Positions 6,467-14,886 of a stretch of DNA of 15,524 nt are shown here, in pieces. The stretch is from CAZRUA01 sp964603125 (GTDB lineage Bacteria > Bacteroidota > Bacteroidia > B-17B0 > Aurantibacillaceae). The notes below the pieces were generated by a model. It was not told where the DNA came from and did no database searches. It saw only the letters and a program-made list of their open reading frames with translations. The translations under genes were made by a program, and so were the position numbers. Location of the stretch: NCBI GenBank assembly GCA_964603125.1, contig CAZRUA010000084.1:1-15524 (forward strand). The letters are read 5' to 3'. How positions within the stretch are numbered: position 1 is the first letter of the stretch; each line of letters starts with the position of its first letter.

Positions 6467-6569
6467 TTTATTTTCATTTTCCTTCAAAAATGTTACCTGA
6501 TTTGGTTATTAATTATAAAAGCAGGTATAAAACTAAATTGTTAAAATAATTTAAATCATTGAAAATCAG

Positions 6570-6600
6570 TTGAATTTCACATTTTAATGTTGTAAATTTA
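6570..6600 (+). promoter_or_regulatory. Candidate promoter for the PD40/T9SS protein gene
   Basis: TTG (6570-6572) and TAAATTTA (6593-6600) are 20 bases apart, an acceptable spacing, and resemble the -33 and -7 elements with the last base of the -7 box differing. It would give a leader of about 48 bases to the ATG at 6655. The rest of this 258-base divergent region contains the rpmB promoter and AT-rich sequence with nothing else I can name. Confidence 0.4.
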
Positions 6601-6654
6601 TGTAACTTTTTAATATCTGCATCATTATTGTATTAAACCACTAAAATTATTGCC

Positions 6655-7896
6655 ATGATTAAATTTACATTAATAATTTGTGCTACAGTTGCTAGCTCAG
6701 TTAGTTTAAGTGCACAAACCGAAACGGCAAAGGCTGTTCGTCTTGAAAATGCAGTAAATTCGGAATTTACAGATGCAGGTCCCGTTTTTTCGCCTGATGG
6801 AAAAACATTGTTTTTCAAGAGAAAATCGGATAAAAACAACTATGAAATTTACAAAGCCAATTTAAATGAAAAAGGCGATGTTTTAAATAGTTCGGCCATA
6901 ACAGAGTTAAACACTAAGAGCAGTGAACAAGTTGAATTTGTTTACCCTGATGGGTCATTGCTAATTAGCGGAGATTATTTTGGAGAAAAAGGCTTTTATA
7001 AAGCTAAAACAATTCAAGGCAAATATAAAGTTACTGAAATGCTATCCTTTGGAGGAAAACATGAAACTTTTTATGAAAACGCAATTACTTTCAGTCCAGA
7101 TATGAAAGTTGCCATTGTTTCGAACAACAAAAAACTTTATGTTTCTTTTAAAAATAATGAAAATGAAAACAGTGTTTTTTCACCTTATGGCGAATTAGTT
7201 GAAATCTCGGGTTTAAACACAAGTGAATATCAATACACACCTTTTTTATCAGCTGATGGAAAAACACTTTACTTTTCGGCTAATTATAACAAAGGCGAAA
7301 ACGATGTTTTTATGGTAACACGATTAGATGATACTTGGTTAAATTGGTCAGAACCTAAAGCCTTAGATAAAACAGTGAATTCAGATTCATGGGAATCTTA
7401 TTATACTGAGCATCCAAATGGGGATAAATATTTTTATAGCTTAAGAGCTGGTGATGGTGATATTTACAGAATAAAAAGCAACAAATTACCGGTTCCTAAT
7501 CCTGAAGATGTTGTATCAATAAAAAATACCATTCAACAAATTCAAATAAAAGATATAAAAAACATTGATGATGTTGCTGTAACAAAACCAGAACCTAAAA
7601 AACCTGTAGTTAAAACAACACGAACAATCAAGAATGTGGCTACAAACAATACAATTGAAGCAAATGTTTATCCAAACCCAAGCAATGGTTTTTATACTTT
7701 GGAGATTAAAAACTCAACTGAGTTAACCAATATTGGCACTTTAATAATTTATGATTTACTAGGAAACTTAGTTGAAAGCAAACAAATTAATGCGAACTTA
7801 GTTTCAATTGATTTGAGCAATCAGCCTAATGGAGTTTATTTGGCTAGTATTGTGATTGGAAATACAAGTATCAGCAAACGTTTAGTGAAAGAATAA
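6655..7896 (+). CDS. Secreted PD40 beta-propeller protein with T9SS sorting domain
   Basis: A 413-residue protein. Residues 1-21 are a signal peptide ending LSAQ. A WD40-like PD40 propeller follows, with repeats visible at 41-56 (GPVFSPDGKTLFFKR), 141-156 (NAITFSPDMKVAIVS), 193-210 (TPFLSADGKTLYFSAN) and a degenerate one at about 248-263 (HPNGDKYFYS). A lysine- and proline-rich linker (about 305-325) leads to a type A T9SS C-terminal domain at about 336-413: NVYPNPSNGFYTLEI, IYDLLGNLVES, IDLSNQPNGVYLASI and the closing SKRLVKE. It should cross the outer membrane through T9SS and be attached or released there. PD40 repeats in Bacteroidota are more often joined to OmpA-type peptidoglycan-binding domains; here the sorting domain takes that place. 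No catalytic motif is seen. It is monocistronic, with a strong terminator downstream. Confidence 0.9.
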   Translation: MIKFTLIICATVASSVSLSAQTETAKAVRLENAVNSEFTDAGPVFSPDGKTLFFKRKSDKNNYEIYKANLNEKGDVLNSSAITELNTKSSEQVEFVYPDGSLLISGDYFGEKGFYKAKTIQGKYKVTEMLSFGGKHETFYENAITFSPDMKVAIVSNNKKLYVSFKNNENENSVFSPYGELVEISGLNTSEYQYTPFLSADGKTLYFSANYNKGENDVFMVTRLDDTWLNWSEPKALDKTVNSDSWESYYTEHPNGDKYFYSLRAGDGDIYRIKSNKLPVPNPEDVVSIKNTIQQIQIKDIKNIDDVAVTKPEPKKPVVKTTRTIKNVATNNTIEANVYPNPSNGFYTLEIKNSTELTNIGTLIIYDLLGNLVESKQINANLVSIDLSNQPNGVYLASIVIGNTSISKRLVKE

Positions 7897-7916
7897 AAAC
7901 AAAAGACATTAATTTT

Positions 7917-7950
7917 AAGAGCGTCGTAAGAATTTACGACGCTTTTTTTT
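7917..7950 (+). terminator. Rho-independent terminator after the PD40 protein gene
   Basis: AGCGTCGTAA (7920-7929) and TTACGACGCT (7934-7943) form a perfect 10-bp GC-containing stem with a GAAT loop, followed by a run of eight T residues (7943-7950). The rest of the gap to the next gene at 8090 is AT-rich with no clear promoter. Confidence 0.93.
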
Positions 7951-8089
7951 ATGACTTAATTTTATCTTTAGAAATCAACTAAACTAAATTTTCTTAAAAT
8001 TTGCGCGTATTTTCCCAAAATCGACTCGCTTATTAACTATTTTTTTTAGATGTTAGGATTATATCTAGTTTTAGTTAAAATTTACAAAG

Positions 8090-11000
8090 ATGAAAAAACT
8101 ATTACTATCCCTACTAAGCCTAAGTACTTACACAATTATTGCCCAAGTACCTTCAAAACAATGGATGAACAATTACAACGGACAATTATCCAGCGATGAA
8201 ACTGTAACATGCAGCGCCAGAGATGCCTCTGGTAATTTATATGTTGCTGGTAACAATGAAAACTACACATTTATTGCAAAACTAGACGCTAATGGTTCTT
8301 TATTAAAAGAATTTAAATACGTTGATAGTCAAAATAACGAAATTATACCTAAAGAAGTATTAGTTGACAACCAAGGCAATTCATACATATACGATGCAAA
8401 TCTATTGCTGAAAGTTGATAATAATTTGAATTTAGTTTCTGAAACTAATTTAAGCTCAACAGTTGGTTTTTTGGAGGACGCTGCCTTTGATAATGCAACA
8501 ACCCCTTCAAATTTAGTTTTTGTATCAAGCTTTTATGATACCAATGATTTCACAAACAAAGTAAAAGTTTCAAAATTTAATTTAGCAACAGCTACACTTA
8601 CATGGAATACTTTGGTTCATCCAACCGGAAACACTTATAGTAACTCTAAATATGTTGCTGTATCGGGAAACAATATTTACATTACTGGTGTAACAACAAA
8701 CACTATTACTGGGAAAGATGCATTAACAGCTAAGTTAAGCTCTTCAGGAGCTATATTATATACTTCAATATACAATGCAACCGGAGATCAATACTCCACA
8801 AAATTAAAAGTGAATACAAGCGGTGATGCCTTTGTTGTAGGAACATCAGATGAAGGTATTGCACAAAACGCAAAAGAACTTTTATTCTTGAGACGAATTA
8901 ATAGTGTTGGTACAGCTTCATGGACAACCTTAACCCCAGCAACTGCTGCTCCTTTTACAGGGCGCGACTCAATGGCTGTTATTGATATGGATGCGGACGC
9001 TTTATGTTCAAAATTTTACATTTTGACAAAACCTATGCGTGCCCCAAATGCCTTTCCTCCTTACAACTTTTCTCCATCTGATGAAAGACATTTAATTAAT
9101 AGCACAGGAACTTATGTAGCAAGTTATACTCCAGGAGCATTTACTTATCGTATTCCTAAAACCATTAAAGTAGATAATTCGGGAAATGTATTTGTATATG
9201 GCAACACAACAAATCATGAATACTATTTGGATAAATATAATTTTACAAGTAATACTACTTTGTTTAGCAATACCTATACTTTGAATACCAATTTTGCTAT
9301 GCCTGCTGAAACACTAGGTGATTTACATTTAGATAATTCAAACAACGTTTACGTTACAGCTAGTAAGTACATTGATGCCGTAAATCAACATGATGGATTA
9401 GCAGTAAAGTATAATAGTAATGGGCTTTCTATTTGGGAATCAACATACAACGGTAACAAAAATGCATCTGATAACGCTTCGTTTGTTTTTGTAAATAGCG
9501 CTAATACATTTGTTACAAGTGCAGGACACATTGAGAATGATAACACATTAGGCGATATTGTAGTAAAACAATTCGACTTAAACGGAAATGAAAATTGGTC
9601 GAACTTAATTGATATTAATCTTCAAGATGATAAATTTTTAAATGCTGATTACGATATTTCTAACAACTTATTCGTTCATTTTTCGAGCAATACAAACGAC
9701 CACTACCTTACTTTAGTTGATGCAGCTGGTTCGCAATTGTTTTACACGCAATTACCTTTTATAGGAAATGCATTTTACGTTTGGAAACCTGGATACAGAT
9801 CTTATGTTGGCAATTCAAACGCTACTGGAACAGACATGTTTGATGTTAGATCATATTTCTCGGACGGAACACAAACTATGCAAACATCTACTGTACCTTT
9901 TGGAGGAGCTTCAAGCAATGCACAAGCCATTTGGGTTGACAATAATCAAAACATCTATGTTTTAGGAACTGTAACTAAAACTGGTGTTACAAATTATGAA
10001 CTACAACAATTCAATTCTTCAGGCGCTTTTCAATGGAGACAAATTATACCAAATATTAGCTACCAAAATATTTCAAACGAAAAAACTTTCCTATTTACAA
10101 ATTCAAACAATGAAGTAATTAGTGTTATCAATAACAATCATAGCACTTCAGGAGTAGGAACAATTTTAACAAGATATAGTTTTGGCGGAACACAAGTAAA
10201 TCAATCTTTCCATAATGGACAACATTTAACCTCAGCGACTTCCGATGGAACAAATGTTTATATTGGTGGTACAAAAAATAATAGTGCGTATTTAGCAAAA
10301 TACTCTAGTACTTTAACCAACTCTTTCGACTACATCTTCTCAAATCCCTTTGTTGGAGCACATTCTGACGAAGTAACAGCTATTAAAGTTGGCACCTCAG
10401 AAATATACACCAACTCATCCTATCAATCTACTGTAACAAACAAACAAATCAACTTAACTAAATTTGATTTAAGTGGTGTAATGGCATGGCAAACTGAAAT
10501 AGTTCCAACTTATACAGGCTCAACAATAAACAAAGGAAATTCTTTAGATGCCAAGGCAAATAGAATCTATGTAGCTGGAAGCTTATTAAACTCACCAGGG
10601 TCAGAAACTGATTATGCAGTTGTTAAATACTGTGATTTAGGAACTGCTCAAGTTTTAAATTCACTTGCTACTAATACAATTTGCGCTAATTCTTCATGTA
10701 CTTTAAGTTTAAACACTAGTGGCGCAAACTACATTTGGTCGCCAGGAAATCAAACCACAAGCTCTATCAATGTAACTCAAACCGGAAATTACTCAGCCAA
10801 TGTTGTTACTTCGGATGGTTGCGTAATTGGATCTGACACATTAACGATAACAATAAAAGGAGCTCCAGCTACGCCAAGCATTTGCGCTGTAACAGTTGAC
10901 GATGCTTCAACCCATAACATTATTCAATGGGATAAAACAATGTACACTGATGTAGATTACTTTAAAATTTATCGTGAAGATTTCACTAATATATATAATG

Positions 11001-11692
11001 TAGTTGGTGTAGTTGATTTCGATAGCTTAAGCGAGTTTCATGATTACAGCGTAAATCCAAATCAAAAAACAGTTCGTTACAAAATAAGTGCAGTTGATAA
11101 TTGCAGTCAAGAAAGTGCATTAAGCTTATATCACAATACAATTTACATTCTTTATGCAGGCGCTGGACAATACACTTGGAACCCAGGATACACTATCGAA
11201 AACTCAGCAAATCCAGTTGTACAATATGCTTTAATGCGCGATGATAATAATACTGGCGCATGGAACCAAATTGCAACTACAGCAGGAACTCAATTCACAA
11301 TAGTTGATCCTAACTATGCTACTTATCCAAATGGAAGCTGGAGAGTAGAAACAATTTGGACAATAAACTGTAATCCAACACGTGGCCCAATAAACACTTC
11401 ACGTTCAAATATCAGAACCAATTCAGTTGTTGGAATAAATGAATACAACTTTAGTAATGATTTCATTCAATTAATGCCAAATCCTGCTAACGGAAAAGTA
11501 ACAATCACAACAGGTGAAATACTGAGTAATGGTATAATTGAAATTTACAACATGATTGGAGAAATGGTTAATACACAAAGTGTACGAAGCTTACAAACTA
11601 CAATAGATATAAGCAATTTAAGCTCTGGTATGTATACTGTTAAACTAAGTGATGGAACAAAATCGATTTCGAAAAAACTTATAGTAGAATAA
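8090..11692 (+). CDS. Large secreted beta-propeller repeat protein with T9SS sorting domain
   Basis: A 1200-residue protein. Residues 1-19, MKKLLLSLLSLSTYTIIAQ, are a signal peptide. Residues about 35-850 hold around a dozen degenerate propeller-type (SBBP-like) repeats of the form D-x-x-GNxYVxG ... KLDxxGxxxW, for example DASGNLYVAGNN, KVDNSGNVFVYGNT, WVDNNQNIYVLGTV, DGTNVYIGGTK and NRIYVAGSL, enough for two propellers. Residues about 862-923 are an Ig/PKD-like module (CANSSCTLSLNTSG, YIWSPGNQTTSSINVTQTGN), followed by FN3-like sequence (about 926-1115). Residues about 1124-1200 are a type A T9SS sorting domain: LMPNPANGKVTIT, IEIYNMIGEMVNT, IDISNLSSGMYTVKL and SKKLIVE. It should be an extracellular surface protein, possibly adhesive or carbohydrate-contacting; no enzyme motif is visible. 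It is convergent with the LytTR regulator across a shared terminator. Confidence 0.9.
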   Translation: MKKLLLSLLSLSTYTIIAQVPSKQWMNNYNGQLSSDETVTCSARDASGNLYVAGNNENYTFIAKLDANGSLLKEFKYVDSQNNEIIPKEVLVDNQGNSYIYDANLLLKVDNNLNLVSETNLSSTVGFLEDAAFDNATTPSNLVFVSSFYDTNDFTNKVKVSKFNLATATLTWNTLVHPTGNTYSNSKYVAVSGNNIYITGVTTNTITGKDALTAKLSSSGAILYTSIYNATGDQYSTKLKVNTSGDAFVVGTSDEGIAQNAKELLFLRRINSVGTASWTTLTPATAAPFTGRDSMAVIDMDADALCSKFYILTKPMRAPNAFPPYNFSPSDERHLINSTGTYVASYTPGAFTYRIPKTIKVDNSGNVFVYGNTTNHEYYLDKYNFTSNTTLFSNTYTLNTNFAMPAETLGDLHLDNSNNVYVTASKYIDAVNQHDGLAVKYNSNGLSIWESTYNGNKNASDNASFVFVNSANTFVTSAGHIENDNTLGDIVVKQFDLNGNENWSNLIDINLQDDKFLNADYDISNNLFVHFSSNTNDHYLTLVDAAGSQLFYTQLPFIGNAFYVWKPGYRSYVGNSNATGTDMFDVRSYFSDGTQTMQTSTVPFGGASSNAQAIWVDNNQNIYVLGTVTKTGVTNYELQQFNSSGAFQWRQIIPNISYQNISNEKTFLFTNSNNEVISVINNNHSTSGVGTILTRYSFGGTQVNQSFHNGQHLTSATSDGTNVYIGGTKNNSAYLAKYSSTLTNSFDYIFSNPFVGAHSDEVTAIKVGTSEIYTNSSYQSTVTNKQINLTKFDLSGVMAWQTEIVPTYTGSTINKGNSLDAKANRIYVAGSLLNSPGSETDYAVVKYCDLGTAQVLNSLATNTICANSSCTLSLNTSGANYIWSPGNQTTSSINVTQTGNYSANVVTSDGCVIGSDTLTITIKGAPATPSICAVTVDDASTHNIIQWDKTMYTDVDYFKIYREDFTNIYNVVGVVDFDSLSEFHDYSVNPNQKTVRYKISAVDNCSQESALSLYHNTIYILYAGAGQYTWNPGYTIENSANPVVQYALMRDDNNTGAWNQIATTAGTQFTIVDPNYATYPNGSWRVETIWTINCNPTRGPINTSRSNIRTNSVVGINEYNFSNDFIQLMPNPANGKVTITTGEILSNGIIEIYNMIGEMVNTQSVRSLQTTIDISNLSSGMYTVKLSDGTKSISKKLIVE

Positions 11693-11710
11693 ACATATCA
11701 TTTGCATTAC

Positions 11711-11746
11711 AAAAAAATAGCCTTCAAAATTGAAGGCTATTTTTTT
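11711..11746. terminator. Bidirectional terminator between convergent genes
   Basis: AAAAAAATAGCCTTCAA (11711-11727) and TTGAAGGCTATTTTTTT (11730-11746) are exact reverse complements, with A and T tracts on both sides. It ends the 8090-11692 gene on the plus strand and the kinase/regulator transcript on the minus strand. The stop codon of the regulator overlaps its right edge by two bases. Confidence 0.93.
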
Positions 11747-12485
11747 ACATTTTATTAAACAACTTCATAAATTCGTCCTTCTTTCGAGTTGATACATCAA
11801 TTAATATGTTGTTACTCAACATAACTTGATTATCGTTTTTAAGATACTTAACAATGTGATTTAAGTTTACTATCCAAGAACGATGACATCTAAAAAACAT
11901 TGTTGCGTCAAATAACTCCTCAAACTCACCAATATTTTTAGAAGAAACGTATCGCTCACCATTAAGCAAATGAAGCGTTGTGTATTTAGCATCACCCTCC
12001 AAATAAATAACATCCTTGGTATTAATAAAAACCATTCCATCCTTTGTTGGAATTGCTATTTTCTCGACAACTTTATCTTGCGTTTGCACATTAGACAATA
12101 AAACAGAAGCTCTTTGACCTGCGCTTTGCACATTTTGTTTCTCATATCTGTTAATAGCGTTTACTAATTCGGATGGCTCAATTGGTTTAAGTAAATAATC
12201 AAAACAAGAGCTTTTAATCGCTTTCATTGCATACTTTTCATGAGCAGTTGTGAAAATTACTTCGAATGTAGGCTCAGGTATAAATTTAAATAAATCAAAA
12301 CCCATTTCCTGTTGAATCTCAACGTCTAAAAAAACAATATCAATTTCATTCGATGTAATCAACTTAACTCCATCCTTAATGTTTTGAGCAGTTCCAACAA
12401 CATTTAGTTTTGGCAAATATTCTTGAATAATACCGTTCAATGCTTTAATACAATTATTATCGTCATCTATTATTATACAGTTCAT
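11745..12485 (-). CDS. LytTR-family response regulator
   Basis: A 246-residue DNA-binding response regulator. The receiver domain spans 1-118: acidic pocket D7-D9 (IIIDDDN), phosphoacceptor D54 (IVFLDVEI), T79/T80 (IFTTAHEKYA) and K100 (YLLKPIEP). After a linker, the LytTR domain covers about 140-243, with VIYLEGDAKYTTLHLLNGER, FFRCHRSWIVNLNHI and STRKKDEF. All receiver residues needed for phosphorylation are present. It starts 3 bases after the stop of the histidine kinase gene, so the two are co-transcribed and are very likely a cognate pair. LytTR proteins bind paired short direct repeats upstream of targets, often few in number and near their own gene; I could not identify such a pair in this window. 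Confidence 0.95.
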   Translation of the reverse strand: MNCIIIDDDNNCIKALNGIIQEYLPKLNVVGTAQNIKDGVKLITSNEIDIVFLDVEIQQEMGFDLFKFIPEPTFEVIFTTAHEKYAMKAIKSSCFDYLLKPIEPSELVNAINRYEKQNVQSAGQRASVLLSNVQTQDKVVEKIAIPTKDGMVFINTKDVIYLEGDAKYTTLHLLNGERYVSSKNIGEFEELFDATMFFRCHRSWIVNLNHIVKYLKNDNQVMLSNNILIDVSTRKKDEFMKLFNKM

Positions 12486-12488
12486 AAA

Positions 12489-14645
12489 TTAAAACTTAGT
12501 AATTAGCGGTAAAAAGAATTCTATTTGTGTCCCTTGACTAATATCTGGAACAGAAATAAAATTAAAATACTCATTTTTATACATCAACTTTTCATTTTCG
12601 AAAAGCAACTTCATACGCGATTTAATAATAGACAAGGCATGAGAATTTTCAATAAGTTCATCCCTATTTTTCTGAATACCCTTTCCGTTATCGCTTACAG
12701 TGATTTTCAATAGATTTCCCTGCTCAGCAATTAAAAGTTTTATAGTTGCATCTTCAACATCATTCAAACCAGCATGCTTTAAAGCATTTTCAATTAAAGG
12801 TTGAATTAACATAGGAGGGATTTGAATTTCATCTGTATCCAGATTAGCATCAACTATAAATTCAAAAGGCTTAGTAAATCTTTCCTTTTCAAAATTAACG
12901 TATAAACTCAAGTACTCAATTTCCTGCTTCAAACTTATTGTATCAACATCCGAATTATTTAAAGTTTGACGCATTAATTTTGAGAATGCTAATAACTGCT
13001 GCAATGTTTTCTCCTTTTCATTGTTCATTACAAACCCCTGTATACTATTTAAAGCATTAAACACAAAATGAGGATTCATCTGTGTTTGATATTTCGTAAT
13101 CTGCTTAGATTGCGCAACCATAATTTCGGATTGGTTTTGAATTTCAATGTTTTTTTCTTGAAGTTTTAAGTATGCTAGTTTTCGCTCTTTATTATTTTTA
13201 AATAATAAGTAAATCAAAACTATCAAAACCAAAGCTATAAGAACAACACCAACCACAATAGCAATTAACTTCTTACGCGATTCATTCACTTTCGCTAATT
13301 CTAAATCTGAAATCTGTTTTTCCTTTGCTACTTTAATACTGTCCGCTAAGGCTTTCTTCTCGTACTTATATTTAGCTAATTGATTAATAACTGCCTTTTG
13401 AGTACTTATATTATTAATACTATCCCGCATTTGTATATATGTTTTATACATTTCATGGGCATTCTTTGAATCATTTAATTTCTCATAAATTTTATACAGT
13501 ATGTTGGTTGCCATTTTAACTCCCTCTGGGTTACCCGTACTTTTGGCAATTTTTAATCCTTCTAAAGCCTTTACTTTAGCCTCAGAGAACTTATTTTGAA
13601 CAAAATAAATCTCAGCAATATTTGTGTAAGTAACTGACGAACCTTCTAAATCGCCTATTTCGTTGCGTATTTCCAAACTACGTTCATAATAGTCCAAAGC
13701 CTTTTCATTATTGTTTAAAAAAGAGTAAACGTCTCCTATGTTATTTAAGGTAAAACCAATCCCTAATTTATTCTTAATTGCTTCAAACTGCTTTAAAGAC
13801 TTTGTGTAATAATCAAGCGCCGTTGAATACTTTGCCAATTTTTGATAAATCTTACCTATATTGTTGTTTGCAACTGCTATTCTTTTCTGATCCTTCTCTT
13901 TGGTATGAAGATTTAAACTTTTATTATAGTATTCGAGTGCTGTTTTAGTATCGCCTTGATAATTATATATGTAAGCAATATTATTCAATGTTTTACCAAC
14001 TCCCTCCGTGTCTTTCAACTTTTCAAAAATCTTTAACGCTTGATGATAAAACTCAAGTGACTTAGGAATATCCCCTATATTATTGTAAACAAAACCAAGG
14101 TTATAAAATGCTTCAGCAATTCCATTTTCATCCTTTATTCTTTGGTAAATAATTAAAGATTGTTCGAATATTTTTAAAGCATTTGTATTATCCGATAACA
14201 TTCGATAACAATTACCAATATTAACCAATGCTGAAGCTGCGACAACAGAATCTTCTATTTGAAAGGCTGTATTTTTAGCTAAAATAAAATACTTGAGCGC
14301 ATTTTTAAAGTCGTCGTTACTAGCGTATTGATATGCTTCATTGGTATTAGCAATCGACAGATATTTACCAAAAGTGTTTTTAACTAACTTGCTCTTTTCA
14401 CTAGTAAAACCATTTTGCGCTAATTTTTTTAATTGCACATTATAATCTTCAGGAAGCGATTCTTCTCTTTCAATTATACCGGCTAACAAATTACATTTAG
14501 TTGTATCGTGAATACTACTTTTTAGAATAACCGACAAAGTATCCAATGTAGTAATTTGTGAAAACGTGTTTGAATAAAACAAAACAAAAACCAGCAAAAC
14601 AAATTGCCATTTTAAGCTTTTCCCTATGTTAAATAAGTGTCTCAA
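12489..14645 (-). CDS. TPR sensor histidine kinase (LytS/YehU type, His_kinase PF06580)
   Basis: A 718-residue membrane sensor kinase. Residues 1-30 are a signal peptide ending TFSQ. Seven tetratricopeptide repeats fill about 139-410, spaced exactly 40 residues apart (YNLGFVYNNI 181, NNIAYIYNYQ 221, NNIGKIYQKL 261, NNIGDVYSFL 301, TNIAEIYFVQ 341). A coiled linker (about 420-457) leads to a single membrane helix (459-482), placing the TPR array in the periplasm. After a short coiled coil comes the His_kinase domain with phosphoacceptor H526 (QMNPHFVFNALNSI), then the ATPase domain: PPMLIQPLIENALKHA with N620 and the G box SDNGKGI (651-657). The start is TTG: a stop lies two codons upstream and the next in-frame ATG is at residue 149, which would remove the signal peptide. 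The upstream 241 bases, shared with a divergent gene, show no convincing promoter. The ligand is unknown. Confidence 0.93.
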   Translation of the reverse strand: MRHLFNIGKSLKWQFVLLVFVLFYSNTFSQITTLDTLSVILKSSIHDTTKCNLLAGIIEREESLPEDYNVQLKKLAQNGFTSEKSKLVKNTFGKYLSIANTNEAYQYASNDDFKNALKYFILAKNTAFQIEDSVVAASALVNIGNCYRMLSDNTNALKIFEQSLIIYQRIKDENGIAEAFYNLGFVYNNIGDIPKSLEFYHQALKIFEKLKDTEGVGKTLNNIAYIYNYQGDTKTALEYYNKSLNLHTKEKDQKRIAVANNNIGKIYQKLAKYSTALDYYTKSLKQFEAIKNKLGIGFTLNNIGDVYSFLNNNEKALDYYERSLEIRNEIGDLEGSSVTYTNIAEIYFVQNKFSEAKVKALEGLKIAKSTGNPEGVKMATNILYKIYEKLNDSKNAHEMYKTYIQMRDSINNISTQKAVINQLAKYKYEKKALADSIKVAKEKQISDLELAKVNESRKKLIAIVVGVVLIALVLIVLIYLLFKNNKERKLAYLKLQEKNIEIQNQSEIMVAQSKQITKYQTQMNPHFVFNALNSIQGFVMNNEKEKTLQQLLAFSKLMRQTLNNSDVDTISLKQEIEYLSLYVNFEKERFTKPFEFIVDANLDTDEIQIPPMLIQPLIENALKHAGLNDVEDATIKLLIAEQGNLLKITVSDNGKGIQKNRDELIENSHALSIIKSRMKLLFENEKLMYKNEYFNFISVPDISQGTQIEFFLPLITKF

Positions 14646-14886
14646 ACGATTTTATGAATACGAATATACATAAGTTTATAGAATATTATTACTAAAATAT
14701 CATGGAGTATTTAACCTAGTATTCATTGGATGCTACAAACATCACATCTTAAAATTCGGAGTTACTGAAAATTTCGGCGTTTATTCCTCCAAATGCAGCA
14801 TAATTTAACTTATGCCCCAAGTGCCTAAGAATTGAACTAATTTTATCAAATATAAAGTGTTTAACCCATACTATCCAATAATCATT

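Noticed and set aside
6633..6839. Minus-strand 68-codon open frame opposite the start of the PD40 gene
   Set aside because: It overlaps the signal peptide coding region and first propeller repeat of a convincing gene on the other strand.
8066..8074. TAGTTTTAG as a -7 element for the 8090 gene
   Set aside because: It lacks the TTTG ending, no TTTG lies 19-20 bases upstream, and it is only about 16 bases from the ATG.
9768..9965. Plus-strand 65-codon open frame in another frame inside the large T9SS protein
   Set aside because: It is nested within the 1200-codon gene, which keeps repeat structure through this stretch.
12525..12713. Plus-strand 62-codon open frame opposite the kinase ATPase domain
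   Set aside because: It is antisense to the conserved G-box region of the histidine kinase.
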